Source: a virus. Taken from it: a stretch of DNA of 64,000 bases. The stretch spans positions 1-64,000 of IMG/VR virus record IMGVR_UViG_3300015371_000015, one strand, 5' to 3'. The position numbers were made by a program, and so were the translations under genes. Shown here in pieces: positions 1 to 6,885 of this stretch (position 1 is its first letter; each line of letters begins with the position of its first letter). The notes beneath the pieces are model-generated. The model saw only the letters and a list, made by a program, of their open reading frames with translations. It was not told the DNA's origin and did no database searches.

Positions 1-111
1 CGCTGCCCTCCTCGAAATTTCCCCGGGGGGACAAAAAGTGGGACCAATCCATAAACCCCCATCGGGATTGTGGTCTACAAGGCCCTGAAACCCATCCGAA
101 AGGAGTCTAAC
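1..111 (+). other. Left-edge leader before first gene
   Basis: No complete gene. GGACCAATCC near 41-50 can pair with GGGATTGTGGTC near 64-75, forming a hairpin upstream of the first gene. The ribosome binding site AAAGGAG lies at 99-105. A short frame open from base 1 and stopping at 52-54 could be the tail of a gene cut by the window edge, but it is too short to judge. Confidence 0.4.
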
Positions 112-726
112 ATGGCAGAAGTCACTGGCAAAACTTCTGAAGAGATCGATGAGCTCCTTTTGGAGATGGTCGTTGCCGGTCGAGCGCAGGATGGGAACCT
201 GATTCTCGTCAACAAGGGCGGTGGAGAGATCTTCGGAGGCTTCATCGGCTATGGTGGAGGCACTCCGACCGACCCCGGCCCGGGCGAAGACGCTCTCAAC
301 TACGAGAACGCCGCCCCCAACAGTCTTTTCGTCATCCATCGGGACGCGTTGACCGGCGACTGGCCCGGCACTCGACCCTCGAACCGTGCCGACATCGTCT
401 TCGACGTCACTGGAGTCGATCCATCACCCACCTGGATGCTCGCACGCGACCGTCGTTCCATCCCGATGCCTGAAGGCGGGGCTCTCATCTTCGCGGATGA
501 CCTGCTCACGGACTCCGGTGGCTCGGGCGGCGGCACTGGTACACCCCAGACCTACGAGACCGCACTCGGTACTTCACTGTTCGTCATCTATCGGGACTCC
601 GTCACTGGACTGTGGCCGGCTTCTCGTCCTTCGGCTCGCACTGACATCATCTTCGAGTGCGTAGGCGTCGACCCATCACCGACCTGGATGATCAACCGGG
701 ACCGCCGTGTCATCCCCAAGCCATGA
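112..726 (+). CDS. Minor tail protein with two tandem repeats
   Basis: 204 aa from ATG 112, chosen because AAAGGAG lies just upstream; an upstream GTG at 70 has no such site. The N-terminus (TGKTSEEIDELL) resembles that of the next gene (TGKTSDKIDDLL), so both probably dock to the same tail part. Two copies of a ~50-residue unit follow (about residues 65-125 and 155-204), each with a SLFVI.RD...TG.WP..RPS core and ending GVDPSPTWM..RDRR..P. The unit is not recognised. Its position next to a tail-tip protein suggests an adsorption or decoration role; the exact function is unknown. Confidence 0.6.
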   Translation: MAEVTGKTSEEIDELLLEMVVAGRAQDGNLILVNKGGGEIFGGFIGYGGGTPTDPGPGEDALNYENAAPNSLFVIHRDALTGDWPGTRPSNRADIVFDVTGVDPSPTWMLARDRRSIPMPEGGALIFADDLLTDSGGSGGGTGTPQTYETALGTSLFVIYRDSVTGLWPASRPSARTDIIFECVGVDPSPTWMINRDRRVIPKP

Positions 727-738
727 GAGGAGTCGTAG

Positions 739-1458
739 ATGGCAACCGTAACAGGCAAGACATCTGACAAGATCGACGACCTCCTGGGGCAGACCTTTGT
801 GGGTGCAGATCTGGATTCGGAAGGATCACTCACATTCACTCGCAAGAATGGATCGATCGTCAACGCCGGCTCACTCGGTGCTTCGATCGTTAGCGCGACT
901 ATCAACAGTGCTAAGCACTTGATCTTCACCAAGATGCAGGGCGGCGAGATCGATGCAGGTCAGATCACACCCAACCTCCTTGAGGCTTGGCCTGTGGGCT
1001 CGATCTACATGAGTGTGGACTCAGCCAACCCTGCGACCAAGCTTGGTGGCGGAACTTGGGTTCGGTTTGCGCAAGGCAGGATGGTTGTCGGCGTTGACAG
1101 CGCTGATGCATCGTTCGACGCCGTCGAGGAGACCGGAGGTTCGAAGACTTCCACGCTGGCTGCGCAAAATCTGCCAGCTCACACTCACCCGATGCCGCAC
1201 ACTCACCCGATGCCGCACACGCACGAACCTGGTACTCCGTCCAACAACTTCTTGGTGAACCAGCCAGCACCAAACGTCAGGAACCGTGCGAACGGTGATG
1301 ACTACAACGCAGTTGGTTCCCCCACAACTAGCGGACCATCCAATCCGAACACCGGCGCTTCTAGTGCAGCGAACACTGCGGCAAACAGCGGCACGGCCGA
1401 CCCGTTCAACGTCATGAACCCGTACGTCACCGCCTATCTTTGGAAGCGTACGGCCTGA
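739..1458 (+). CDS. Tail fibre tip protein (collar/His-loop type)
   Basis: 239 aa. The C-terminal half has the pattern of phage receptor-binding tips: WPVGSIYMS, then GGTWVRFAQGRMVVGVD, then NLPAHTHPMPHTHPMPHTH, and a final NPYVTAYLWKRTA. Repeated HTHP motifs of this kind can bind metal ions in trimeric fibre tips. The N-terminus matches the preceding gene. AGGAG precedes the ATG by 6 bases. Likely role is host receptor recognition at the virion surface. Confidence 0.75.
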   Translation: MATVTGKTSDKIDDLLGQTFVGADLDSEGSLTFTRKNGSIVNAGSLGASIVSATINSAKHLIFTKMQGGEIDAGQITPNLLEAWPVGSIYMSVDSANPATKLGGGTWVRFAQGRMVVGVDSADASFDAVEETGGSKTSTLAAQNLPAHTHPMPHTHPMPHTHEPGTPSNNFLVNQPAPNVRNRANGDDYNAVGSPTTSGPSNPNTGASSAANTAANSGTADPFNVMNPYVTAYLWKRTA

Positions 1459-1475
1459 CCTAGGAAGGAGGAGAG

Positions 1476-1847
1476 ATGGCTACTCGTCGTAGAAACTCTG
1501 ACGATGACGCAGACATGGTCCTCCCTCCTCCGGCGGCAACCCTCGAAGGTAGAGAAGACCAGCTCATCCTCGCAGCATACGATCTCGTTGAGAAGCGGAT
1601 CGCTCGAGGTGATGCGTCAGCACAAGAGACCACCCATTTCCTCAAGGCTGGTTCTCGGTTCAACCGAGCCCAGATGGACAAGCTTGAGCATGAGAACGAA
1701 GTTCTGCGAGCTCGAGTCAAGCAGATGGAACAGATGGCGTCTCAGGAAGATCTCTTGGAGAAGGCACTGCGTGCATTCAAGGGGTACTCCGGTCAAGTTG
1801 ACCCCAACGAGATGGGCGATGGCGATGACTATCAGGACATACAGTGA
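1476..1847 (+). CDS. Small coiled-coil protein paired with HNH gene
   Basis: 123 aa, AAGGAGGAG ahead of the ATG. Residues about 25-95 form a charged helical stretch (LILAAYDLVEKRIARGDAS, then KLEHENEVLRARVKQMEQM). Small proteins of this look commonly lie beside an HNH protein in the head modules of phages of Firmicutes and actinobacteria; some are called small terminase-like, but no HTH is visible here. It overlaps the next gene by 23 bases, so translation is probably coupled. Function unknown. Confidence 0.6.
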   Translation: MATRRRNSDDDADMVLPPPAATLEGREDQLILAAYDLVEKRIARGDASAQETTHFLKAGSRFNRAQMDKLEHENEVLRARVKQMEQMASQEDLLEKALRAFKGYSGQVDPNEMGDGDDYQDIQ

Positions 1848-2247
1848 GCTCTCGAGAATTCAGGGACTCACAGCACGCTATGAGTATTTGGCCCTCGGCG
1901 ACAACATCGGCGAGTGCACCTTCGGTTTCAACCGTTGGGTGAATCAAGATTTTTATCGGTCACGTGAGTGGCAAAGCGCCCGACGAATCGTCATCGCACG
2001 AGACGAGGGCTACGATCTAGGCGACCGGGAAACTCCTATCATTGGAGCGCACCTGGTACACCACATGAATCCTTTGACTCTTCAAGACCTCGAGGAAGGT
2101 TCCGACAATCTCCTCGACCCCGAAGGCCTCATCACTTGCGCACTTCGGACTCACAACGCAATCCACTTCGGGGACAAGTCTTTGCTCCCGCAGCCCTACG
2201 TCGAGCGACGTCCAGGGGATACCCAGCTTTGGGTGAGGAAATTCTAG
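1825..2247 (+). CDS. HNH-type endonuclease-like protein
   Basis: 140 aa from ATG 1825, inside the end of the preceding gene. Residues about 70-125 carry the signature LVHHMNPLTLQDLEEGSDN, then LDPEGLITCALRTHNAIHFGD, which is the beta-beta-alpha metal finger of a phage HNH family (HH, N and H...HF). The first helix (SREWQSARRIVIARDEGYD) is also typical. These proteins often sit beside terminase and portal genes and can assist DNA packaging; here the gene is 13 kb from the terminase. A homing role cannot be excluded. Confidence 0.7.
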   Translation: MTIRTYSELSRIQGLTARYEYLALGDNIGECTFGFNRWVNQDFYRSREWQSARRIVIARDEGYDLGDRETPIIGAHLVHHMNPLTLQDLEEGSDNLLDPEGLITCALRTHNAIHFGDKSLLPQPYVERRPGDTQLWVRKF

Positions 2248-2257
2248 GAGGAGAAGC

Positions 2258-2509
2258 ATGGATGTAAAGCGTGGAACCCAAGTCGAGGTGCGGGTACCTC
2301 CGCATCAGAACAACGGCGATGACGTGGCCATGGGCTTTGTCACTAAGGTGGTCGGCGAGGACGAGAATCAGACCGTGAACGTGCGGGCGCTTCTCGACAC
2401 CGGCATGGACCTTCGCCTGACCAACATCAAGCTCGTCGACAGCAAGGACGACGTCGAGGAAGAGGCCCGCGACTACGACGCACCCAAGGTCGCCTGGCCC
2501 TTCCAGTAA
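2258..2509 (+). CDS. Hypothetical small acidic protein
   Basis: 83 aa, AGGAGG before the ATG. Predicted mostly beta (EVRVPPH, MGFVTKVVG, TVNVRALLDT, LRLTNIKLV), compatible with a small SH3-like barrel. No motif recognised. It sits between the HNH gene and the lysin-like gene with short gaps, so it belongs to the same operon. Confidence 0.6.
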   Translation: MDVKRGTQVEVRVPPHQNNGDDVAMGFVTKVVGEDENQTVNVRALLDTGMDLRLTNIKLVDSKDDVEEEARDYDAPKVAWPFQ

Positions 2510-2530
2510 TTCTCCCCGAAAGGAGTTCGC

Positions 2531-3274
2531 ATGACGCTTCGAAATCGTGAAGAGGCGGCCCGCGCCGCTGAGAACACTCACACCAACCGGGTGGGTATGT
2601 GCCAGCAGGTCACTCGTGGATACTACATGGGCGCATCTGCTGGAGATCGTGATCATGACGGTGACGCGGATGCCATCGACGGCTGGCTCTCAGAGCCGTC
2701 TCGCCTCAGGCACCCCGGTGACCGTAACCCGCCCCGAGGCGTCCCCGTCTCCTTCAAGAACGCACGCTCCAATGGACATGGCCATCGTGCCATTTCTCTT
2801 GGTAACGGCGTGATTCGCTCAACCGACTTCAACGGTTCTACCAAGCGGTTTCAGCCGGGCGTTCTCGGAAACGGCACCATCGCTGAGATCGAGCGAGCCA
2901 TGGGACTGGAGTATCTCGGGTGGACCCCGACCATCACCGGTCAGGAGATCCCAATGCCACCCCCGCCGCCCCCGACCAGGCTCGACAACTTCTGGAAGGG
3001 CGGGCCGCAGTGGAATGTCAATATTCTCGATCGAGCTGCAGCGCAGCGTTCCGACATTCGCAAGATCGTAGAACGAATCGACGTAGCTGTGAACAAGCTC
3101 CCACACGACCGGGGCAATTCCCTAGTCAATCAGTTCGTTGCGAGCTACAAGAAGGACCGCCGGTTGAGGATGGGTCTGCTGAACCAAGCGGTGAAGAACG
3201 GCCGCCATGGGACGGTCCAGCATGTGCGGGATGAGCTCCGCCGGCTCCTCTTCCACGATCTGCCCAAGAGCTAG
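2531..3274 (+). CDS. Cysteine peptidase/amidase (CHAP or NlpC/P60-like), endolysin candidate
   Basis: 247 aa, GAAAGGAG before the ATG. Residues about 15-140 resemble actinophage cysteine-type peptidoglycan hydrolases: candidate nucleophile in GMCQQVTRGYYMG (Cys about 24), HPGDRNPPRGVPVSF, and histidine in GHGHRAISLGNGV (about 84). The C-terminal ~90 residues are basic and helical and may bind the wall. A virion-associated lysin is an alternative because of the fibre-gene neighbours. No active-site test is possible here. Confidence 0.6.
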   Translation: MTLRNREEAARAAENTHTNRVGMCQQVTRGYYMGASAGDRDHDGDADAIDGWLSEPSRLRHPGDRNPPRGVPVSFKNARSNGHGHRAISLGNGVIRSTDFNGSTKRFQPGVLGNGTIAEIERAMGLEYLGWTPTITGQEIPMPPPPPPTRLDNFWKGGPQWNVNILDRAAAQRSDIRKIVERIDVAVNKLPHDRGNSLVNQFVASYKKDRRLRMGLLNQAVKNGRHGTVQHVRDELRRLLFHDLPKS

Positions 3275-3282
3275 GAGCTGAC

Positions 3283-4227
3283 ATGACTACTGTGAATCAG
3301 CCCATGCTCGTCAACGCCCCTATCGCAGTCGAGAACCTGCACGGACCTGACAAGAACGTGGGGCACCGGCATGGATCGATCATCGCCCTGCTGGATGCAG
3401 CGAATGGCGGCATCGGCGGCTTCAATGAGCTCAACAGCAAGGACAAGAGCTTTCTCACTGCAGAGGCCAAGAAGCGTGGACTCGCTGTCCGCTCTGCTGG
3501 TCTCAATGGCATGGTCTTCGATCCCACCAAATTCTCGGTGGGTCAGCCTCGCATTCGCAAGATCATGCAGGGCGGCCATGTCGGAGCTGATGGCACAAGC
3601 GCAGGTCCAGACAATCGGAGGGTAGGACCGAACCGATACGGCCTGTACTGGCCTGTCACGGTCCTGGCGCTGGACTTCACTTTCGAGTTCGTGGTTACCC
3701 ACACCATGGCTCGAGCCTTCACCCTGCACAAGTGGCGCCAGCCTCTGTTCTGGAAGTCGATTCGGTCACTGGCCGACGGCGTACTGGACGAAGACGGCGT
3801 GATGATGGGCGACTTCAATACCAATCAGGTTGTCGACCTGCCAGGTGTCGCCGATGTCAACGTGCCTGCACCGCCCGACATGGGCAAGCAGCACTACACC
3901 AAGATGATGCGATGGGGTAAGCGCATATTCATCTCAGCTCTCAAGGCAGTCAACACGCCTTCCGACCACCACATGCTCAAGGGCACTATCACGCTCTATC
4001 GTGAGCCTCAGGGGCACCTGACTGCTCCGCCCGCCTCGCACGTCCCTACGCCGAAGCCGTCGACCCTCCCCCAACCGGGAACACGCGGTGTCAGGTGGAA
4101 GAAGTACGGAGCGCCGGTGGCTCATCCATGGGCGAGTAAGTACAAGCGCCCCCGTTTCAAGAAGCGTCGACCGGTGCTGGCAGGAAAGATTGCCAGGTGG
4201 AAGGCCGCTTACCGCCGACGTCTCTAG
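3283..4227 (+). CDS. EEP-superfamily nuclease/phosphatase
   Basis: 314 aa. Three signatures of the endonuclease/exonuclease/phosphatase fold are visible: GFNELNSKDKSF (metal-binding Glu about residue 47), GDFNTNQV (about 176) and TPSDHHMLKG (about 227, catalytic Asp-His). The last ~55 residues are very basic (KKRRPVLAGKIARWKAAYRRRL), suggesting nucleic-acid binding. It lies between a lysin and an amidase-like gene, so it may be virion-associated or act on host DNA at entry. DNase, RNase or phosphatase activity cannot be separated from sequence alone. Confidence 0.75.
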   Translation: MTTVNQPMLVNAPIAVENLHGPDKNVGHRHGSIIALLDAANGGIGGFNELNSKDKSFLTAEAKKRGLAVRSAGLNGMVFDPTKFSVGQPRIRKIMQGGHVGADGTSAGPDNRRVGPNRYGLYWPVTVLALDFTFEFVVTHTMARAFTLHKWRQPLFWKSIRSLADGVLDEDGVMMGDFNTNQVVDLPGVADVNVPAPPDMGKQHYTKMMRWGKRIFISALKAVNTPSDHHMLKGTITLYREPQGHLTAPPASHVPTPKPSTLPQPGTRGVRWKKYGAPVAHPWASKYKRPRFKKRRPVLAGKIARWKAAYRRRL

Positions 4228-4235
4228 GAGACCAA

Positions 4236-4760
4236 ATGCAAAGTTCATTGATGCGGACTATCCCGTACATCGAAGCCCGTCTACCCAGCCACCTGGGTAA
4301 GAAGCAGAACCCCAAGACGATTTCACTTCAGTTGTCAGGGACCACAGCTGATCGTGGGGCCGCTCTGGGCATCGCCAACTACTGGAATGGGTCTAGCTCT
4401 CAGCTCTCATATTCTCACTACGTCGTAGATGAAGAGCTGATGTTCCAGTGTGTGCCGGACAGCCGTCGGCTCACTGAGCGAGGGATAGTCCGCATCAATG
4501 TCTGTGGTGAACCGGTCACCGACGGTAGTTTGTGGACCGGAACACAGAAGTTCGACGTTTTCCACAACGTCGTTGGGCTCGTCGCAAAGCTTTGCTGGAA
4601 GTACGGTATCCCCGCCAGAGAGATCGGACTGGAGGAGCATCGCAAATTCCTTGGCCGTGGCGGGATCATGTTCGACATTCGTGGTGCATGGCCCAGAGAG
4701 TACTTCTTTGCGGCTCTGCAAGACCAACTCGAGCTCTACAAGTCCGAAGGAGGCCTGTAA
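4236..4760 (+). CDS. Amidase_2/PGRP-fold protein, zinc site degenerate
   Basis: 174 aa from ATG 4236 (TAGGAGA upstream). The order of motifs follows N-acetylmuramoyl-L-alanine amidases: a first strand TISLQLSGT, SHYVVDEELMFQCVPDSR, and ICKRYGIP-like LCWKYGIPAREI. The usual first zinc histidine is replaced by Gln in ISLQLS, and the usual HAG segment reads RLTERG. SHYVVD keeps its His. The protein may therefore bind peptidoglycan without cleaving it. Located among fibre genes. Confidence 0.6.
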   Translation: MQSSLMRTIPYIEARLPSHLGKKQNPKTISLQLSGTTADRGAALGIANYWNGSSSQLSYSHYVVDEELMFQCVPDSRRLTERGIVRINVCGEPVTDGSLWTGTQKFDVFHNVVGLVAKLCWKYGIPAREIGLEEHRKFLGRGGIMFDIRGAWPREYFFAALQDQLELYKSEGGL

Positions 4761-5494
4761 TGCCCGAAGTCGCAAGCATTTTGGACTCTGTCAAGGCTTC
4801 CCTTGGGGTTCAGGACGCTACGGCGTTTGATGCACAGCTCATCATGCACATCAATGGTGCGCTGTCGAATCTCACTCAGCTTGGCATTGGTCCAGAAGAG
4901 GGTTTCCGTGTCAGCGACAATACCAAGACCTGGCACGATCTCTTGGGCGACAACGAGGCTCGTTACGGTGCTGCCAAGGACTACATGTTCTACAGTGTCC
5001 GCCTTGCCTTCGACCCGCCTTCACTTCTCTCGGTGCTCAATGCATTCAAGGAGCTTCGTGATGAGGCTGCTTACCGGGTAAACCGAGCTCGGGAAGATGT
5101 TGTGAACCCCCGTCAGCCCAAACCTGGCGTGGAGATCACTGATGGTTCGGACCTGGACGCTTCAGCGACCAAGCTTGAGGTGGCCCGGGGCTTTCCGTTC
5201 TCCAAGAATGTGCGCATCAGCAACGGCAAGAATGTCTGGCCTACGCTGGATCTGGTCGAGGCGAAGATGCTCATTCGAAAGACCAAGTCGACGGCCAGCG
5301 ACGTCCTCAAGGACTTCACTCCGTACCTACACCTCGACTTCGACGGCAACGATCTTGTTGTCAGCTGGTCGCTGTCGGGTCAGGAGACTCTCGACCTGGT
5401 CTCTGGGTACTACGAGCTCGTCATCTCCGACGCCGGCCCGCAGGACACCCGCGCCATTCGTGCGCTGTACGGTTATCTCAACACTAGTCTTTAG
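4760..5494 (+). CDS. Head-tail connector-like (gp6 family) protein with extra C-terminal domain
   Basis: 244 aa from ATG 4760, overlapping the previous stop by one base. Residues 1-110 look like HK97 gp6-type connectors: ILDSVKASLGV, LIMHINGALSNLTQLGIG, TWHDLLGD, MFYSVRLAFDPPS. Residues about 115-244 form a further beta-rich domain of unknown type. A connector gene among tail-fibre genes, 16 kb from the other connector genes in this order, is unusual. It may instead be an adaptor reused for fibre attachment. Confidence 0.6.
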   Translation: MPEVASILDSVKASLGVQDATAFDAQLIMHINGALSNLTQLGIGPEEGFRVSDNTKTWHDLLGDNEARYGAAKDYMFYSVRLAFDPPSLLSVLNAFKELRDEAAYRVNRAREDVVNPRQPKPGVEITDGSDLDASATKLEVARGFPFSKNVRISNGKNVWPTLDLVEAKMLIRKTKSTASDVLKDFTPYLHLDFDGNDLVVSWSLSGQETLDLVSGYYELVISDAGPQDTRAIRALYGYLNTSL

Positions 5495-5502
5495 GAGGAG
5501 TT

Positions 5503-5760
5503 GTGGCAGACGAGATCACAGTCACCCTCGAAGACAATGAGCCTGACGTAGTCGTGGTGGTGGAGAACCAGTCGCCCGACGTATCGGTGAATGTCTCGGA
5601 GGTAGGCCTCGTCGGCCCCCCGGGACCTCCAGGTCCTCAGGGACCGGCTGGTGTCGACACTGCGTTGGCACTGAATGAGCACATCATGGACGAAAACCCA
5701 CATCCGGTTTACGACAGTGGCATTGACTGGCTTGTCCTCTACGAGAATGCGAAGGTATAA
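5503..5760 (+). CDS. Short fibre protein with collagen-like GPP repeat
   Basis: 85 aa from GTG 5503; AGGAGGAG lies 4 bases upstream. Contains the collagen-type run GPPGPPGPQGPAG (about 43-55) after an acidic beta-rich N-terminus, then ENPHPVYDSGIDWLVLYENAKV. Such repeats form trimeric stalks in phage fibres. It precedes the longer fibre genes by 3 bases of gap and probably forms a stalk segment or adaptor. Confidence 0.65.
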   Translation: MADEITVTLEDNEPDVVVVVENQSPDVSVNVSEVGLVGPPGPPGPQGPAGVDTALALNEHIMDENPHPVYDSGIDWLVLYENAKV

Positions 5761-5763
5761 CAC

Positions 5764-6885
5764 ATGACTTACGAGTCCCGGCAAACAACTCTTGTTACCC
5801 AGCTCGGTACTGACTACAAGGGTCTTCGAACGTTCCTCACCGGCTCTTCGGTAGGCGCCTTCTCCCTGGCCACCACGGCTCAGGACGTCAAGGCTGCTAT
5901 CTCGGAGCTCAAGGATGCCATTACGGCTGCGGCCGCCGGCATGCCTGCCAACGCCACGGAGACTTCAGTCGGTGTGGGCGAGATCGCCACCCAGGCCGAG
6001 ACCACCGCTGGTACGGACGACTTCCGATGGGTCACCCCGCTCAAGCTCGCACAGAAGCTCACTGCTTGGGCGCAGCCCCTGAACACCAACCTGACCAACC
6101 TGGCTGGTGTCACTAACACCGCCTATGGTCGTGCCTTCCTGGCGCTGGCCAACCAGGCTGGTCTGATGGCTCTGCTTCCGGCTTCCTCTGACACCGTAGT
6201 GGGTGTTCAGCGCAACGCTACGCAGGCCGAGACCAACACCGGCACGCTCGACACCGCATCGGTCACCCCGCTCAAGCTGCAGACCCGTATGGCTGCCTAT
6301 GCCATGCCGCTGTCCTACCTGGACACGGACACTCTGCTGGCTGCCAACTCCGACACCAAGGTCGCTTCGCAGAAGGCCGTCAAGGCATATGCGGACGCAC
6401 TCATCGGGGCCAACGACGCGATGGTCTTCAAGGGCGTCATCGACGCTTCGACCACGCCGAACTACCCGGCCGCCAACAAGGGTGACGCCTACAAGATCAG
6501 CGTGGCCGGCAAGATCGGTGGTGCCGCTGGTATCAACGTGGAGGTCGGCGACCTGATCGTCTCCACCGCCGACGGCCAGGCTTCTGGCACGCAGGCTGCC
6601 GTGGGCGCGAACTGGACGATCATCCAGTCCAACCTCGACGGCGCTGTCATCGGTCCCGCCGCTTCGACCTCGGGCAACCTTGCGTCGTTCTCTGGCACCA
6701 CGGGCAAGCTCGTCCAGGACAGCGGTTTGTCCCTGGACACCAGCACCGCCCTGGGTACCTCGAATACCAAGATCCCCTCGCAGAACGCGGTCAAGGTCTA
6801 CGCGGACTCCACCTTCGTCACTCAGGCTGCCATTGGCAACCCGGATGTCGATCTACTGGCGGCTTACACGGCCGCTAAGGCGTGA
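5764..6885 (+). CDS. Tail fibre protein
   Basis: 373 aa. Repeated fibre-shaft units ATQAETTAGTDDFRWVTPLKL (about 79) and ATQAETNTGTLDTASVTPLKL (about 156) are characteristic of trimeric phage fibres. A NAVKVYADS/KAVKAYADAL unit recurs at about 205 and 344. Starts MTYESRQTTL, matched by MTYESRATAL in the next fibre gene, showing a shared docking end. Overlaps the next gene by 4 bases. Confidence 0.75.
   Translation: MTYESRQTTLVTQLGTDYKGLRTFLTGSSVGAFSLATTAQDVKAAISELKDAITAAAAGMPANATETSVGVGEIATQAETTAGTDDFRWVTPLKLAQKLTAWAQPLNTNLTNLAGVTNTAYGRAFLALANQAGLMALLPASSDTVVGVQRNATQAETNTGTLDTASVTPLKLQTRMAAYAMPLSYLDTDTLLAANSDTKVASQKAVKAYADALIGANDAMVFKGVIDASTTPNYPAANKGDAYKISVAGKIGGAAGINVEVGDLIVSTADGQASGTQAAVGANWTIIQSNLDGAVIGPAASTSGNLASFSGTTGKLVQDSGLSLDTSTALGTSNTKIPSQNAVKVYADSTFVTQAAIGNPDVDLLAAYTAAKA

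Noticed and set aside
1-54. Partial gene running in from the left edge
   Set aside because: A 17-codon open frame ends at 52-54, but it is too short and GC-driven to support a gene call.
1504-1824. Longer N-terminus for the HNH gene
   Set aside because: The frame is open back to 1504, but that part lies in the coding frame shadow of the 1476 gene; the HNH-type protein starts sensibly at ATG 1825.
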